DNA of 64,000 bases from Maribacter algarum (ex Lu et al. 2025) (nom. illeg.). Lineage in GTDB: Bacteria; Bacteroidota; Bacteroidia; Flavobacteriales; Flavobacteriaceae. The position numbers were made by a program, and so were the translations under genes. Below are positions 35,116 to 41,576 of the stretch, in pieces; the first letter of the stretch is position 1, and each line of letters opens with the position of its first letter. The stretch covers positions 620,001-684,000 of the forward strand of contig CANMAW010000002.1 in assembly GCA_947495915.1 (NCBI GenBank), in the 5' to 3' direction. Below the pieces are notes generated by a model. That model worked only from the letters and a program-made list of their open reading frames with translations. It did not search any database and was not told the origin of the DNA.

Positions 35116-36132
35116 TTATTGCACAAATTCTATTTTAGAAGTAGAACGGCGTTGATTGTTATCTGTATTGGTAACTTGAATATAACTATCGTGGTTTACT
35201 TCAATAATTTGACAGGTGAGTACTCCTGATGGTACTTTGTTCTTATTTGAATTTAAATCAGCTATTGGGGTAAGGGTATAGGTGCAATCATCTAACCAAT
35301 CAATCTTTAATTTTATCTTATAACCTAATGACTCATTTTCTTCTATTTGAAACTTATCTGTACGTTCAATTGTAGTATAGCCATTACGAGCAGTTTCAAT
35401 TTGAAAAGTACCAGTCTTAACACTTGTGCAATTACCGCATCGCAAGTTAAAATCACTTAAATACTCTTTAGTGATTGGTTGCCCACCAAGTTCTCTTGTT
35501 GCTCTAAGGTATTTCTTGGCGTTCTCACAATCTTGGCTATTTAAAAATACAATAGAAAGTTTATAGGTCGTACTAATGTATTCAGGGTCAATAGCGTACG
35601 AAGCTAATAATTTGTCTTTCGCCAAAGCTAGTTTTGATAGGGCTTTTTTGTGATTGCTTCGAACGTTATTATAATACTCCCCCAAATACGTGGTACCATA
35701 ATCTGTAATAATTGGAGCGCTTTCAGGGTTAAGTTTTAAGCCCTTTTCATATTGTTTTCTGGCTGTTTCATATTCGCCTAAAGCCGTATAGATAGCCCCA
35801 TACCCCCAATAAATTCCTTCATTTTTCGGATTTAGTAAATAAGCCTGATTAAAACGATACATAGCCGTCTTTAAATCACCTTTATATAAATAATCAAAAC
35901 CTAAACGAATCATGTGATGCGCAGCTTCAGCATTACTTTTTCCAGCCTCTTGAAGATTAGATATAAATTGTTGATCAGCCGCAACTTCTTCATCAGTCTT
36001 TTTTTGATTACCGTATTCGGGAAGCATTTTTTTGTCGTTTTTAGCTTCACTTTGCCACGTTTTAAAAGAAGGTTGTTGTGCAAAACAAATAAAAGAGCAT
36101 AACATGAAAAAGGTAAAAAATAGGTGTCGCAT
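35116..36132 (-). CDS. Secreted tetratricopeptide repeat protein
   Basis: This 338-residue protein has a signal peptide (about 1-18, ending CFAQ). A run of TPR helices spans about 70-230, clearest at LKTAMYRFNQAYLLNPKNEG and the EYETARKQYEKGLKLNPES stretch. The C-terminal about 110 residues are beta-rich with no recognised domain. TPR proteins mediate protein contacts in the periplasm. The only nearby same-strand gene is the WYL regulator, separated by 131 bases, so a shared operon is uncertain. Confidence 0.85.
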   Translation of the reverse strand: MRHLFFTFFMLCSFICFAQQPSFKTWQSEAKNDKKMLPEYGNQKKTDEEVAADQQFISNLQEAGKSNAEAAHHMIRLGFDYLYKGDLKTAMYRFNQAYLLNPKNEGIYWGYGAIYTALGEYETARKQYEKGLKLNPESAPIITDYGTTYLGEYYNNVRSNHKKALSKLALAKDKLLASYAIDPEYISTTYKLSIVFLNSQDCENAKKYLRATRELGGQPITKEYLSDFNLRCGNCTSVKTGTFQIETARNGYTTIERTDKFQIEENESLGYKIKLKIDWLDDCTYTLTPIADLNSNKNKVPSGVLTCQIIEVNHDSYIQVTNTDNNQRRSTSKIEFVQ

Positions 36133-36263
36133 AAATTGGTCTTAACCTATTTATAACGGGTCAGTAGATATTTTGTTGCTACTATAGTTTTATTTAGCTT
36201 CGAAGCCATCTAAAGCAGTTAAACTTATTATAGCGCAATTGTGAATTTAGATGGTAGCCAAGT

Positions 36264-36965
36264 TTAATTATTCTTTTTTGGTTCATACGGATTTTCCCTA
36301 TAATAGTCTCGCATGTTAAATTTTCTATCTTCAAAAGTATCTGTTAAAATTTTAAAATGTTGAATGCGATCAATTCTAAAGGCTCTATAATCTTTACGTA
36401 AATGACACCAAGCCATTAATATCCATTTGTTTTCAGTAGATAGTATGGCACATGGTTCAATTTTTCTAAAAGAAATATTGGTGTCATTGGCCTTTCTATA
36501 ATTGATTTCCGTATAATTAAAGTTAGTAATAGCAAGCTGTATTTCTGACAGGGCGTTGCTACTTATACTTTCAGATCTAGTATCAAATATGTGAAGTTGT
36601 TGGTTAAGTACTTCACTTTTTTCTAAAATAGAGGATCTAAAAACTGATTTGATTTTAGTAAGTGCTTCTTCAAAATCAGCAACGAATGAAGAATCATTAC
36701 TTGTACTAACCAAATGTTGGGCAGTTATTAAGGCATTTGCTTCCTTTTCTGTAAATTGTACAGGCGCTACGGTATATCCGTCCATGAGGGTGTAGCCTCT
36801 GCCTTCGAGGGTTATTACCGGAACACCAGCTGTGATTAACTTTTGAACATCTCTATATACAGTGCGAACGCTAACATCAAACTTATCAGATAGCTCGGTA
36901 GCGGTTAGCACTCTTCTTGATTTAAGAAGGGTGAGAATAGAAATAAGTCGTGAAAGTTGAGTCAT
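36264..36965 (-). CDS. YafY-type transcriptional regulator (HTH + WYL domain)
   Basis: The 233-residue protein has an N-terminal HTH_11/DeoR-like winged helix (RLISILTLLKSRRVLTATEL, then DVSVRTVYRDVQKL) and a C-terminal WYL domain (about 140-220, with IEPCAILSTENKWILMAWC and RAFRIDRIQHF). The first codon could also be the ATG at 36974, adding three residues. WYL domains bind small ligands or nucleic acids. The gene follows a VOC protein by 54 bases, and the pair is probably co-transcribed, the VOC protein possibly being a target or sensor. Confidence 0.92.
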   Translation of the reverse strand: MTQLSRLISILTLLKSRRVLTATELSDKFDVSVRTVYRDVQKLITAGVPVITLEGRGYTLMDGYTVAPVQFTEKEANALITAQHLVSTSNDSSFVADFEEALTKIKSVFRSSILEKSEVLNQQLHIFDTRSESISSNALSEIQLAITNFNYTEINYRKANDTNISFRKIEPCAILSTENKWILMAWCHLRKDYRAFRIDRIQHFKILTDTFEDRKFNMRDYYRENPYEPKKNN

Positions 36966-37019
36966 GATAAACAAAGATAGCGAACCAATAAATTGTTCGC
37001 TATCTATTAATTAATTCTA

Positions 37020-37391
37020 TTATGACCAAGAATGTAAAGCAATTTTGTTGCCTTCGGTGTCTAAAATTTGCGCCATATATCCATTTTCTCCAATATCTGT
37101 TTTAGGCATAAGAATTTTACCTCCAGAGGATTCTACCCTCGATAATGGAACTCCCAAGTCGTTACCTCCATTAAGGTATACTGTTGTACCTTTTGTTGAT
37201 GGTTCTGCATCTGGCATTTCAATAATAGCACCTCCAACTTTGTTGTTGTCTTCATCGTAGGCAAAAACACCGTATTTGGCATGATCCATATGGTGATCCG
37301 TAATTTCTGTTGCTAGCATAGTTTTGTAGAATGATTTTGCTCTTTCGAAATTTTTAACTGGAATTTCAAACCAACTAATTGCATTTGACAT
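37020..37391 (-). CDS. VOC (glyoxalase/bleomycin-resistance) superfamily protein
   Basis: The 123-residue protein contains one full vicinal-oxygen-chelate unit of two beta-alpha-beta-beta-beta modules: it opens with ISWFEIPVKNFERAKSFYK and ends with GYMAQILDTEGNKIALHS. Members bind metals or small molecules and include lyases, dioxygenases and antibiotic-binding proteins. Specific function cannot be assigned. It is the first gene of a pair with the YafY-type regulator. Confidence 0.88.
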   Translation of the reverse strand: MSNAISWFEIPVKNFERAKSFYKTMLATEITDHHMDHAKYGVFAYDEDNNKVGGAIIEMPDAEPSTKGTTVYLNGGNDLGVPLSRVESSGGKILMPKTDIGENGYMAQILDTEGNKIALHSWS

Positions 37392-37583
37392 TATTTTTTG
37401 TTTTAGAAGTTAAACTTGTAACAAAGATATTTTTGTGATATGTCAAATATTGTCAGGGGTATTTTTTTTATGGCAAATTTTCACTTTGCTATAGCTGAAA
37501 TACCGCTTTTTACGATAAGAGGTATTTTGATATGATTCCGTTTATCGACCCCATTTTACACTTTAACTGAATTGCGGTGTTTT

Positions 37584-37658
37584 AACGAGTATTTATTCTC
37601 GTTGAACGACTCAAAACCCTGTAAATAGGGGTCTGCGGCGTTTTATATATGTAAAACG
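37584..37658 (+). promoter_or_regulatory. Structured 5' leader of peptide gene 1
   Basis: Three hairpins occur in order: AACGAG/CTCGTT (37584-37603), ACCCT/GGGGT (37616-37632) and CGTTTTA/TAAAACG (37639-37658, loop TATATG). The last ends seven bases before the ATG. An ATGTAA start-stop element lies at 37649-37654. The position matching the copy-2 -7 box reads TCCGTTTA (37537-37544), two mismatches from consensus, so this copy may be transcribed less or from another site. Confidence 0.55.
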
Positions 37659-37665
37659 TCAAGTC

Positions 37666-37905
37666 ATGAAAACTATCGCAACTTTAATTTTTGTTCTTTT
37701 TATCGGAGTAACTGCTCAAGCTCAAAACACTACTGAAGAAGTAAAGGTAGAAACAATCGAAATGAGTATTGTTACTGCAACTGAAAAAGAGGAAGTAAAG
37801 TTAGAAACTACGACTGAAGTTGCACGTTTATACAAATTCAAAAATTCAAAAATCAAAAAAGCTTTGTCTTTTACAACTAAAAGAAACAAATCTAAAATGG
37901 CTTAA
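37666..37905 (+). CDS. Small secreted acidic/basic protein, copy 1
   Basis: The 79-residue product has a clear signal peptide (MKTIATLIFVLFIGVTAQAQ). The mature part is dipolar. About 33 residues carry nine Glu and three Lys, followed by a 26-residue C-terminal tail starting RLYKFKN with ten Lys or Arg and no acid. There is no cysteine. I do not recognise a domain. The protein is identical to that at 38231 and shares its tail with the one at 39357. The layout recalls precursors in which an acidic stretch neutralises a cationic peptide, but that is only a hypothesis. Confidence 0.8.
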   Translation: MKTIATLIFVLFIGVTAQAQNTTEEVKVETIEMSIVTATEKEEVKLETTTEVARLYKFKNSKIKKALSFTTKRNKSKMA

Positions 37906-38019
37906 TTAAAAAATCTGATTCGAATGACCATAAATAGTATGTTGTTTCGAATTGTATTTTAAAAAAAAACGGCATCAAATGTAGAGCTTACTAAAAAGCT
38001 AATGTTTTAATAAGTGGAG

Positions 38020-38056
38020 ACCTTAGTTTAAGACTGGTTGTGAACGAAGGTTTTTT
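38020..38056 (+). terminator. Possible terminator after peptide gene 1
   Basis: ACCTT (38020-38024) can pair with AAGGT (38047-38051), followed by a T run. The stem is short and the loop long, so this is tentative. The rest of the 325-base gap to copy 2 holds a second small inverted repeat (ACACC/GGTGT around 38066-38090) and the copy-2 promoter and leader. Confidence 0.35.
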
Positions 38057-38101
38057 CCGATAAAAAACACCTTTTTCTGTTAAGGTGTTTATAGACTGAT
38101 G

Positions 38102-38109
38102 TACGTTTG
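38102..38109 (+). promoter_or_regulatory. Candidate -7 box of peptide gene 2
   Basis: TACGTTTG is a perfect TAnnTTTG match. It implies a 5' untranslated leader of roughly 115 bases, unusually long for this lineage. No clear TTG at -33 is seen. Confidence 0.45.
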
Positions 38110-38148
38110 TCGATACGATTTTACACTTTATCTGAATTGTGGTTTTTT

Positions 38149-38223
38149 AACGAGTATTTATTCTCGTTGAACGAGTTGAAGTCCCGTAAACAGGGATCTA
38201 CGGCGTTTTATATATGTAAAACG
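38149..38223 (+). promoter_or_regulatory. Structured 5' leader of peptide gene 2
   Basis: Three hairpins match those of copy 1: AACGAG/CTCGTT (38149-38168), GTCCC/GGGAT (38181-38197) and CGTTTTA/TAAAACG (38204-38223). In the middle one the two copies differ at five positions, yet every stem change keeps pairing: C-G becomes T-A, T-G becomes C-G, A-T becomes G-T, and one change is in the loop. ATGTAA lies at 38214-38219. Confidence 0.55.
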
Positions 38224-38230
38224 TCAAGTC

Positions 38231-38470
38231 ATGAAAACTATCGCAACTTTAATTTTTGTTCTTTTTATCGGAGTAACTGCTCAAGCTCAAAACACGACTG
38301 AAGAAGTAAAGGTAGAAACAATCGAAATGAGTATTGTTACTGCAACTGAAAAAGAGGAAGTAAAGTTAGAAACTACGACTGAAGTTGCACGTTTATACAA
38401 ATTCAAAAATTCAAAAATCAAAAAAGCTTTGTCTTTTACAACTAAAAGAAACAAATCTAAAATGGCTTAA
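38231..38470 (+). CDS. Small secreted acidic/basic protein, copy 2
   Basis: The 79-residue protein is identical to the one encoded at 37666: a 20-residue signal peptide, an acidic middle and a ten-positive-charge C-terminal tail. The coding sequences differ by one silent base. This copy has the better -7 box. Retention of two identical copies may reflect dosage or recent duplication. Function unknown. Confidence 0.8.
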   Translation: MKTIATLIFVLFIGVTAQAQNTTEEVKVETIEMSIVTATEKEEVKLETTTEVARLYKFKNSKIKKALSFTTKRNKSKMA

Positions 38471-38701
38471 TTGTAAAATGCAGTTGATTTATGATCACCG
38501 TTTTTAATAAGCTTTAGCAATTAACTAATTATAAATATCTTTTTTCGTAAGAAAATAAAATTCTCGTGCTAGCTTATATTTTAAATAGTGAATGCTTCTT
38601 CATATTAATAGAAAGGGTCCTCTAATCATGAACGTTGCATGAGAAGATATCAATGGAATTGATGCAAAATTAAATTCCGTTTCAATTGAATTAGAGGAAA
38701 T

Positions 38702-39073
38702 TTAGGATACAAAGAGTATGATGTAAAAAACCGGAAGAATTAACAAGAATGCTACAATTACTCCTTTAAGACCATTTATTTCGGTTTCCATAGCTAATAA
38801 TTCCGGTTTTTGTTTGAATTTGCTACTAGCTACCGCGATATTAAATCTCATACGAAAGCGTTGCTTTTTTAGTCGAATCTTAAAGTTATTAGCAGCCACT
38901 TGCCCTTTAAATAAATTTTTGCTTGAGGAAAATACATCAAGAATACTCAATACATATCCGATATTGGTGTGGTCGACGATTCTATTTAGTTTTTTCTCAA
39001 AATCAGATTGATTCATTTCAATCTGAACACGAAGGTCTTGTATCAACTTTATTTTTCTTAAAAAGTCTTTCAC
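38702..39073 (-). CDS. Orphan membrane-tethered hypothetical protein
   Basis: The 123-residue protein has a basic soluble part and a single C-terminal hydrophobic segment (about 100-121). The middle has FKGQVAANNFKIRLKKQRF, a strand pattern reminiscent of small PH-like membrane proteins of Bacteroidota, but I cannot assign a family. It lies on the opposite strand between peptide genes 2 and 3. A functional link with them, for instance as a membrane partner, is conceivable but unsupported. The gap to peptide gene 2 (38471-38701) holds nothing recognisable. Confidence 0.6.
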   Translation of the reverse strand: MKDFLRKIKLIQDLRVQIEMNQSDFEKKLNRIVDHTNIGYVLSILDVFSSSKNLFKGQVAANNFKIRLKKQRFRMRFNIAVASSKFKQKPELLAMETEINGLKGVIVAFLLILPVFYIILFVS

Positions 39074-39271
39074 TTAGTATAGGTCATAAAGTATAAGTAT
39101 ATGTTAGGTTTTTTAAAACCAATATTTACCTTTTTTCATTGCATATACATCACAATTTGACACTTAAAGATTAAGAATTAACCGATTAAATTCAAATTCA
39201 ATCGGTAAGCGAATCAGCACGTGTAAAACACTTATCGAACTTTTTTTACTGTTTGTCTGGTTTTTTGTAAA

Positions 39272-39344
39272 GCACCGAAAAATGGGGTGTTTCAGCGGTT
39301 TCAGACCCATTAAAGCAGTAGTCTGAGGTTATATTTATGTAACC
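39272..39344 (+). promoter_or_regulatory. Structured 5' leader of peptide gene 3
   Basis: Three hairpins occur in the same order as in copies 1 and 2 but with different stem sequences: GCACC/GGTGT (39272-39290), TCAGAC/GTCTGA (39301-39326) and GGTTA/TAACC (39327-39344, loop TATTTATG). ATGTAA again sits at the loop/stem edge (39337-39342), 20 bases before the gene start. Structure is kept while sequence is not, which suggests function. Confidence 0.5.
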
Positions 39345-39356
39345 CAAATTACTGTT

Positions 39357-39644
39357 ATGAAATCTATTTTTACACTTCTTTTAGTCATTTTTTCTGGTTT
39401 AACCGCCTTTGCGAACACGAATGACATAACTGAATTAAACAACCCTAAAATTGAAAATCATGATGAAATTAAATTTACTCAAATGGGCGTTGTTTTGGAT
39501 ACTGGCATTATTGTTGTTACCAAGTATAATGAGGTTGAAAAATTACGTGAAAACAAAGTTACCCGTTTATACAAATTCAAGAACTCGAGAATAAAAAAAG
39601 CATTGGCTTTTAGAACTAAAAGAAATAAGGCTAGAATAGCCTAA
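39357..39644 (+). CDS. Small secreted acidic/basic protein, diverged paralog (copy 3)
   Basis: The 95-residue protein has a signal peptide (MKSIFTLLLVIFSGLTAFA), a different and longer middle region, and a C-terminal tail RLYKFKNSRIKKALAF continuing for ten more residues. The tail matches that of copies 1 and 2 at 20 of 26 positions and keeps the strong positive charge. The middle is not alignable, so the tail is the conserved functional part. A 40-codon ORF follows after 23 bases. No cysteine, no known domain. Confidence 0.8.
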   Translation: MKSIFTLLLVIFSGLTAFANTNDITELNNPKIENHDEIKFTQMGVVLDTGIIVVTKYNEVEKLRENKVTRLYKFKNSRIKKALAFRTKRNKARIA

Positions 39645-39667
39645 CACAAACACTTAAAACCTAAATT

Positions 39668-39790
39668 ATGTTCTTAACTACACTTTTAATTACAATTGCA
39701 TTTCTTGGTACTTCAATTTATGTGGCCAAAAAACAAGCACCGAACGTTCGCCCTGTAAAAGTGCGTGCTGAAAAAAATGAAACAAAATAA
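39668..39790 (+). CDS. 40-residue single-span membrane peptide
   Basis: The ORF starts with ATG at 39668 and encodes a hydrophobic N-terminal helix (MFLTTLLITIAFLGTSIYV) followed by a basic tail rich in Lys and Arg and ending NETK. It starts 23 bases after the copy-3 stop and precedes a terminator, so it is probably co-transcribed. It is too short for confident family assignment. It could be a membrane peptide acting with the secreted one. Confidence 0.55.
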   Translation: MFLTTLLITIAFLGTSIYVAKKQAPNVRPVKVRAEKNETK

Positions 39791-39879
39791 TATAGTTGAA
39801 CTTATATAAGCAATTAGGTATTGACTGTGCTGTAATTGCTTTACCGAAAAAGTTCCCTCATACTATTTAACCAAAAAGT

Positions 39880-39923
39880 GGCATCAAATACTCAGTCTCG
39901 AGCGTTTGATGCCTTCCTTTTTT
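39880..39923. terminator. Terminator between peptide gene 3 unit and amidohydrolase
   Basis: GGCATCAAA (39880-39888) pairs with TTTGATGCC (39905-39913), followed by TTCC and a T run. It lies between convergent transcripts. Confidence 0.75.
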
Positions 39924-39940
39924 ATGAAATAGACTTATAA

Positions 39941-41533
39941 CTATTCTTTGACGCCAGGTTGTAGAATTTTATAACCCGTTTTGGCCTTTTCGGTATCAAC
40001 CATAGTTTTCACCTCTTGTAACAAGGCTTTGGCGTCGTATATAATACCATCTTTAATTGTGTATTTCACGCCTCCTTCTCGAATTACTTCATTATTCTCC
40101 GTTAATTTGATAGCCCCAGTACCATAGAGTACTTTTAAATTTTTTAAAGGGTTGGCATCTACTACGACGAAGTCGGCTAATTTACCTATGGCAACACTTC
40201 CTATTTCATCATCCATTCCTAATGCTTCTGCACCATTCAAAGTTGCAGAACGAATAACCTCTAAAGGGTGAAAACCAGCTTCTCTAAGCAATTCTAACTC
40301 TCTTATATAGGCGAAACCATACAATTGAAATATAAAACCTGAGTCAGAGCCTGTCGTAACTCTGCCTCCTCGATTTTTGTATTCATTAATAAAAGTCATC
40401 CATAGTTGAAAGTTAGTTCTCCAAGCTACTTCTTGCTCCGTACCCCAATCATGCCAATAACTACCATGTGATATTTTACTTGGTTGGTAAAAGTCCCAAA
40501 GACTTGGTAGGGTATACTCTTCATGCCATTCTGCTCTTCGGGCACGTTGAAGGTCTCTACTAGCTTCGTAAATGTTAAAAGTTGGGTCTATTGTGAAGTC
40601 TAGGTCTAATAATTCATTCATCACGTTTTCCCAATGTTCAGAATATGGTTTTGCCGCTTGCGCCCAAAGCTTACCTGCATTTTCAAAACGATGTTGTTCA
40701 TTTTGATAGTTGTAATCTAATGGATAATCTTGAACAGTACGGTCATTAAATAGAGCCTCTGGTAGTCCATACCAATGCTCCATAGATGTCAAACCGGCTC
40801 TGGCAGAATGTAATACGTTCCATCGGGCTACACTTAGCTGCGCATGGTGACAGGCAGACCCTAATCCTAATTTTTTGTTTTCATCTAGTGCCGCTGCCAT
40901 AATTTCGGGGTCAGCACCGAAAAATTTTATACCATCTGCTCCTTTTTTTGCATTGGCACGCACCCAAACTCTAGCTTGTTCTGGTGTGGTAATCGGAATA
41001 TCATTTAAAGGATCAAAGCTAGCGCTAGTCTGTCCAAATCCAGTATACGCCATAATTCTTGGGGCGACTATTTCATTTTTAGCGCTTCTTCTTTTTAAAT
41101 CCATAGTAAAATCTACTCCTCTTCCGCTAGGTTCACGAACTGTGGTAACACCGTGAGCCATCCAAAGTCTAAAAACATAATCTGGTTCAGCGCCTTGAGC
41201 TTTGCCTCCTATATGACCATGCATGTCAATAAAACCAGGCATTAAATACATGCCATTACAATCTAATTCTTTACCTCCGGCTTTAAGTTTTGGTCTTTTA
41301 GATTCATCTATGGGAACACCATCATAACCCACAACTTGAATTTTTTTAATCCTGTTGTTCTCTACCACAATGTCAATGGGACCTTGCGGTGGAGCGCCAT
41401 TACCGTTAACTAACATTACCCCTCTTATGATCAGTTGTGAATGGGGTCCATCGCCTTGTGCAGATTGAGCATTGGCTGTTTGAAATATAATCGTACAAAG
41501 AAGTAAGGCAATCAGATGGTATATTTTTTTCAT
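39941..41533 (-). CDS. Secreted amidohydrolase family protein
   Basis: The 530-residue protein has a signal peptide (about 1-22, ending ANAQ). The metal-dependent hydrolase fold is evident from MPGFIDMHGHIGG (first metal His pair), the His-rich CHHAQLS and SMEHWYG segments, and TTGSDSGF with the catalytic Asp. The C-terminal beta-sandwich has the GSVAIGKLADFVVVDANP signature. Family members hydrolyse dipeptides, imides or cyclic amides. The M14 carboxypeptidase gene ends 43 bases upstream on the same strand, suggesting a joint role in peptide degradation. Confidence 0.92.
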   Translation of the reverse strand: MKKIYHLIALLLCTIIFQTANAQSAQGDGPHSQLIIRGVMLVNGNGAPPQGPIDIVVENNRIKKIQVVGYDGVPIDESKRPKLKAGGKELDCNGMYLMPGFIDMHGHIGGKAQGAEPDYVFRLWMAHGVTTVREPSGRGVDFTMDLKRRSAKNEIVAPRIMAYTGFGQTSASFDPLNDIPITTPEQARVWVRANAKKGADGIKFFGADPEIMAAALDENKKLGLGSACHHAQLSVARWNVLHSARAGLTSMEHWYGLPEALFNDRTVQDYPLDYNYQNEQHRFENAGKLWAQAAKPYSEHWENVMNELLDLDFTIDPTFNIYEASRDLQRARRAEWHEEYTLPSLWDFYQPSKISHGSYWHDWGTEQEVAWRTNFQLWMTFINEYKNRGGRVTTGSDSGFIFQLYGFAYIRELELLREAGFHPLEVIRSATLNGAEALGMDDEIGSVAIGKLADFVVVDANPLKNLKVLYGTGAIKLTENNEVIREGGVKYTIKDGIIYDAKALLQEVKTMVDTEKAKTGYKILQPGVKE

Positions 41534-41576
41534 GGTCGTTCGGTGTTGGTTGTAGTTACTTTAGTTGCATTTTTTG

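Larger units (their letters stand above)
37553..37907 (+). repeat. Tandem duplication, copy 1 (leader plus gene)
   Basis: This block aligns without gaps to copy 2 at an offset of exactly 565 bases. The coding parts differ at one silent position (37731, ACT versus ACG), while the leader differs at 12 of 113 positions and similarity stops within a few bases of the stop codon. Confidence 0.9.
38118..38472 (+). repeat. Tandem duplication, copy 2 (leader plus gene)
   Basis: Partner of the block at 37553. Identity is 239 of 240 bases in the coding region but drops at once after the stop codon, suggesting a recent duplication or gene conversion limited to the coding part and the adjoining 3' end of the leader. 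Confidence 0.9.

Noticed and set aside
38209-38216. TATATATG as a -7 box directly before peptide gene 2
   Set aside because: It has one mismatch to TAnnTTTG, and the nearest TTG is 30 bases upstream. TACGTTTG at 38102 is a better candidate, and pairing of the flanks explains the site as a hairpin loop.
38107-38301. 64-codon ORF overlapping peptide leader 2
   Set aside because: It reads through the hairpin leader and into the peptide gene in another frame; copy 1 and copy 3 do not preserve it.
39808-39842. AAGCAATTA/TAATTGCTT hairpin as terminator of the peptide gene 3 unit
   Set aside because: It is not followed by a T run. The GGCATCAAA hairpin further on has one and is the better terminator.
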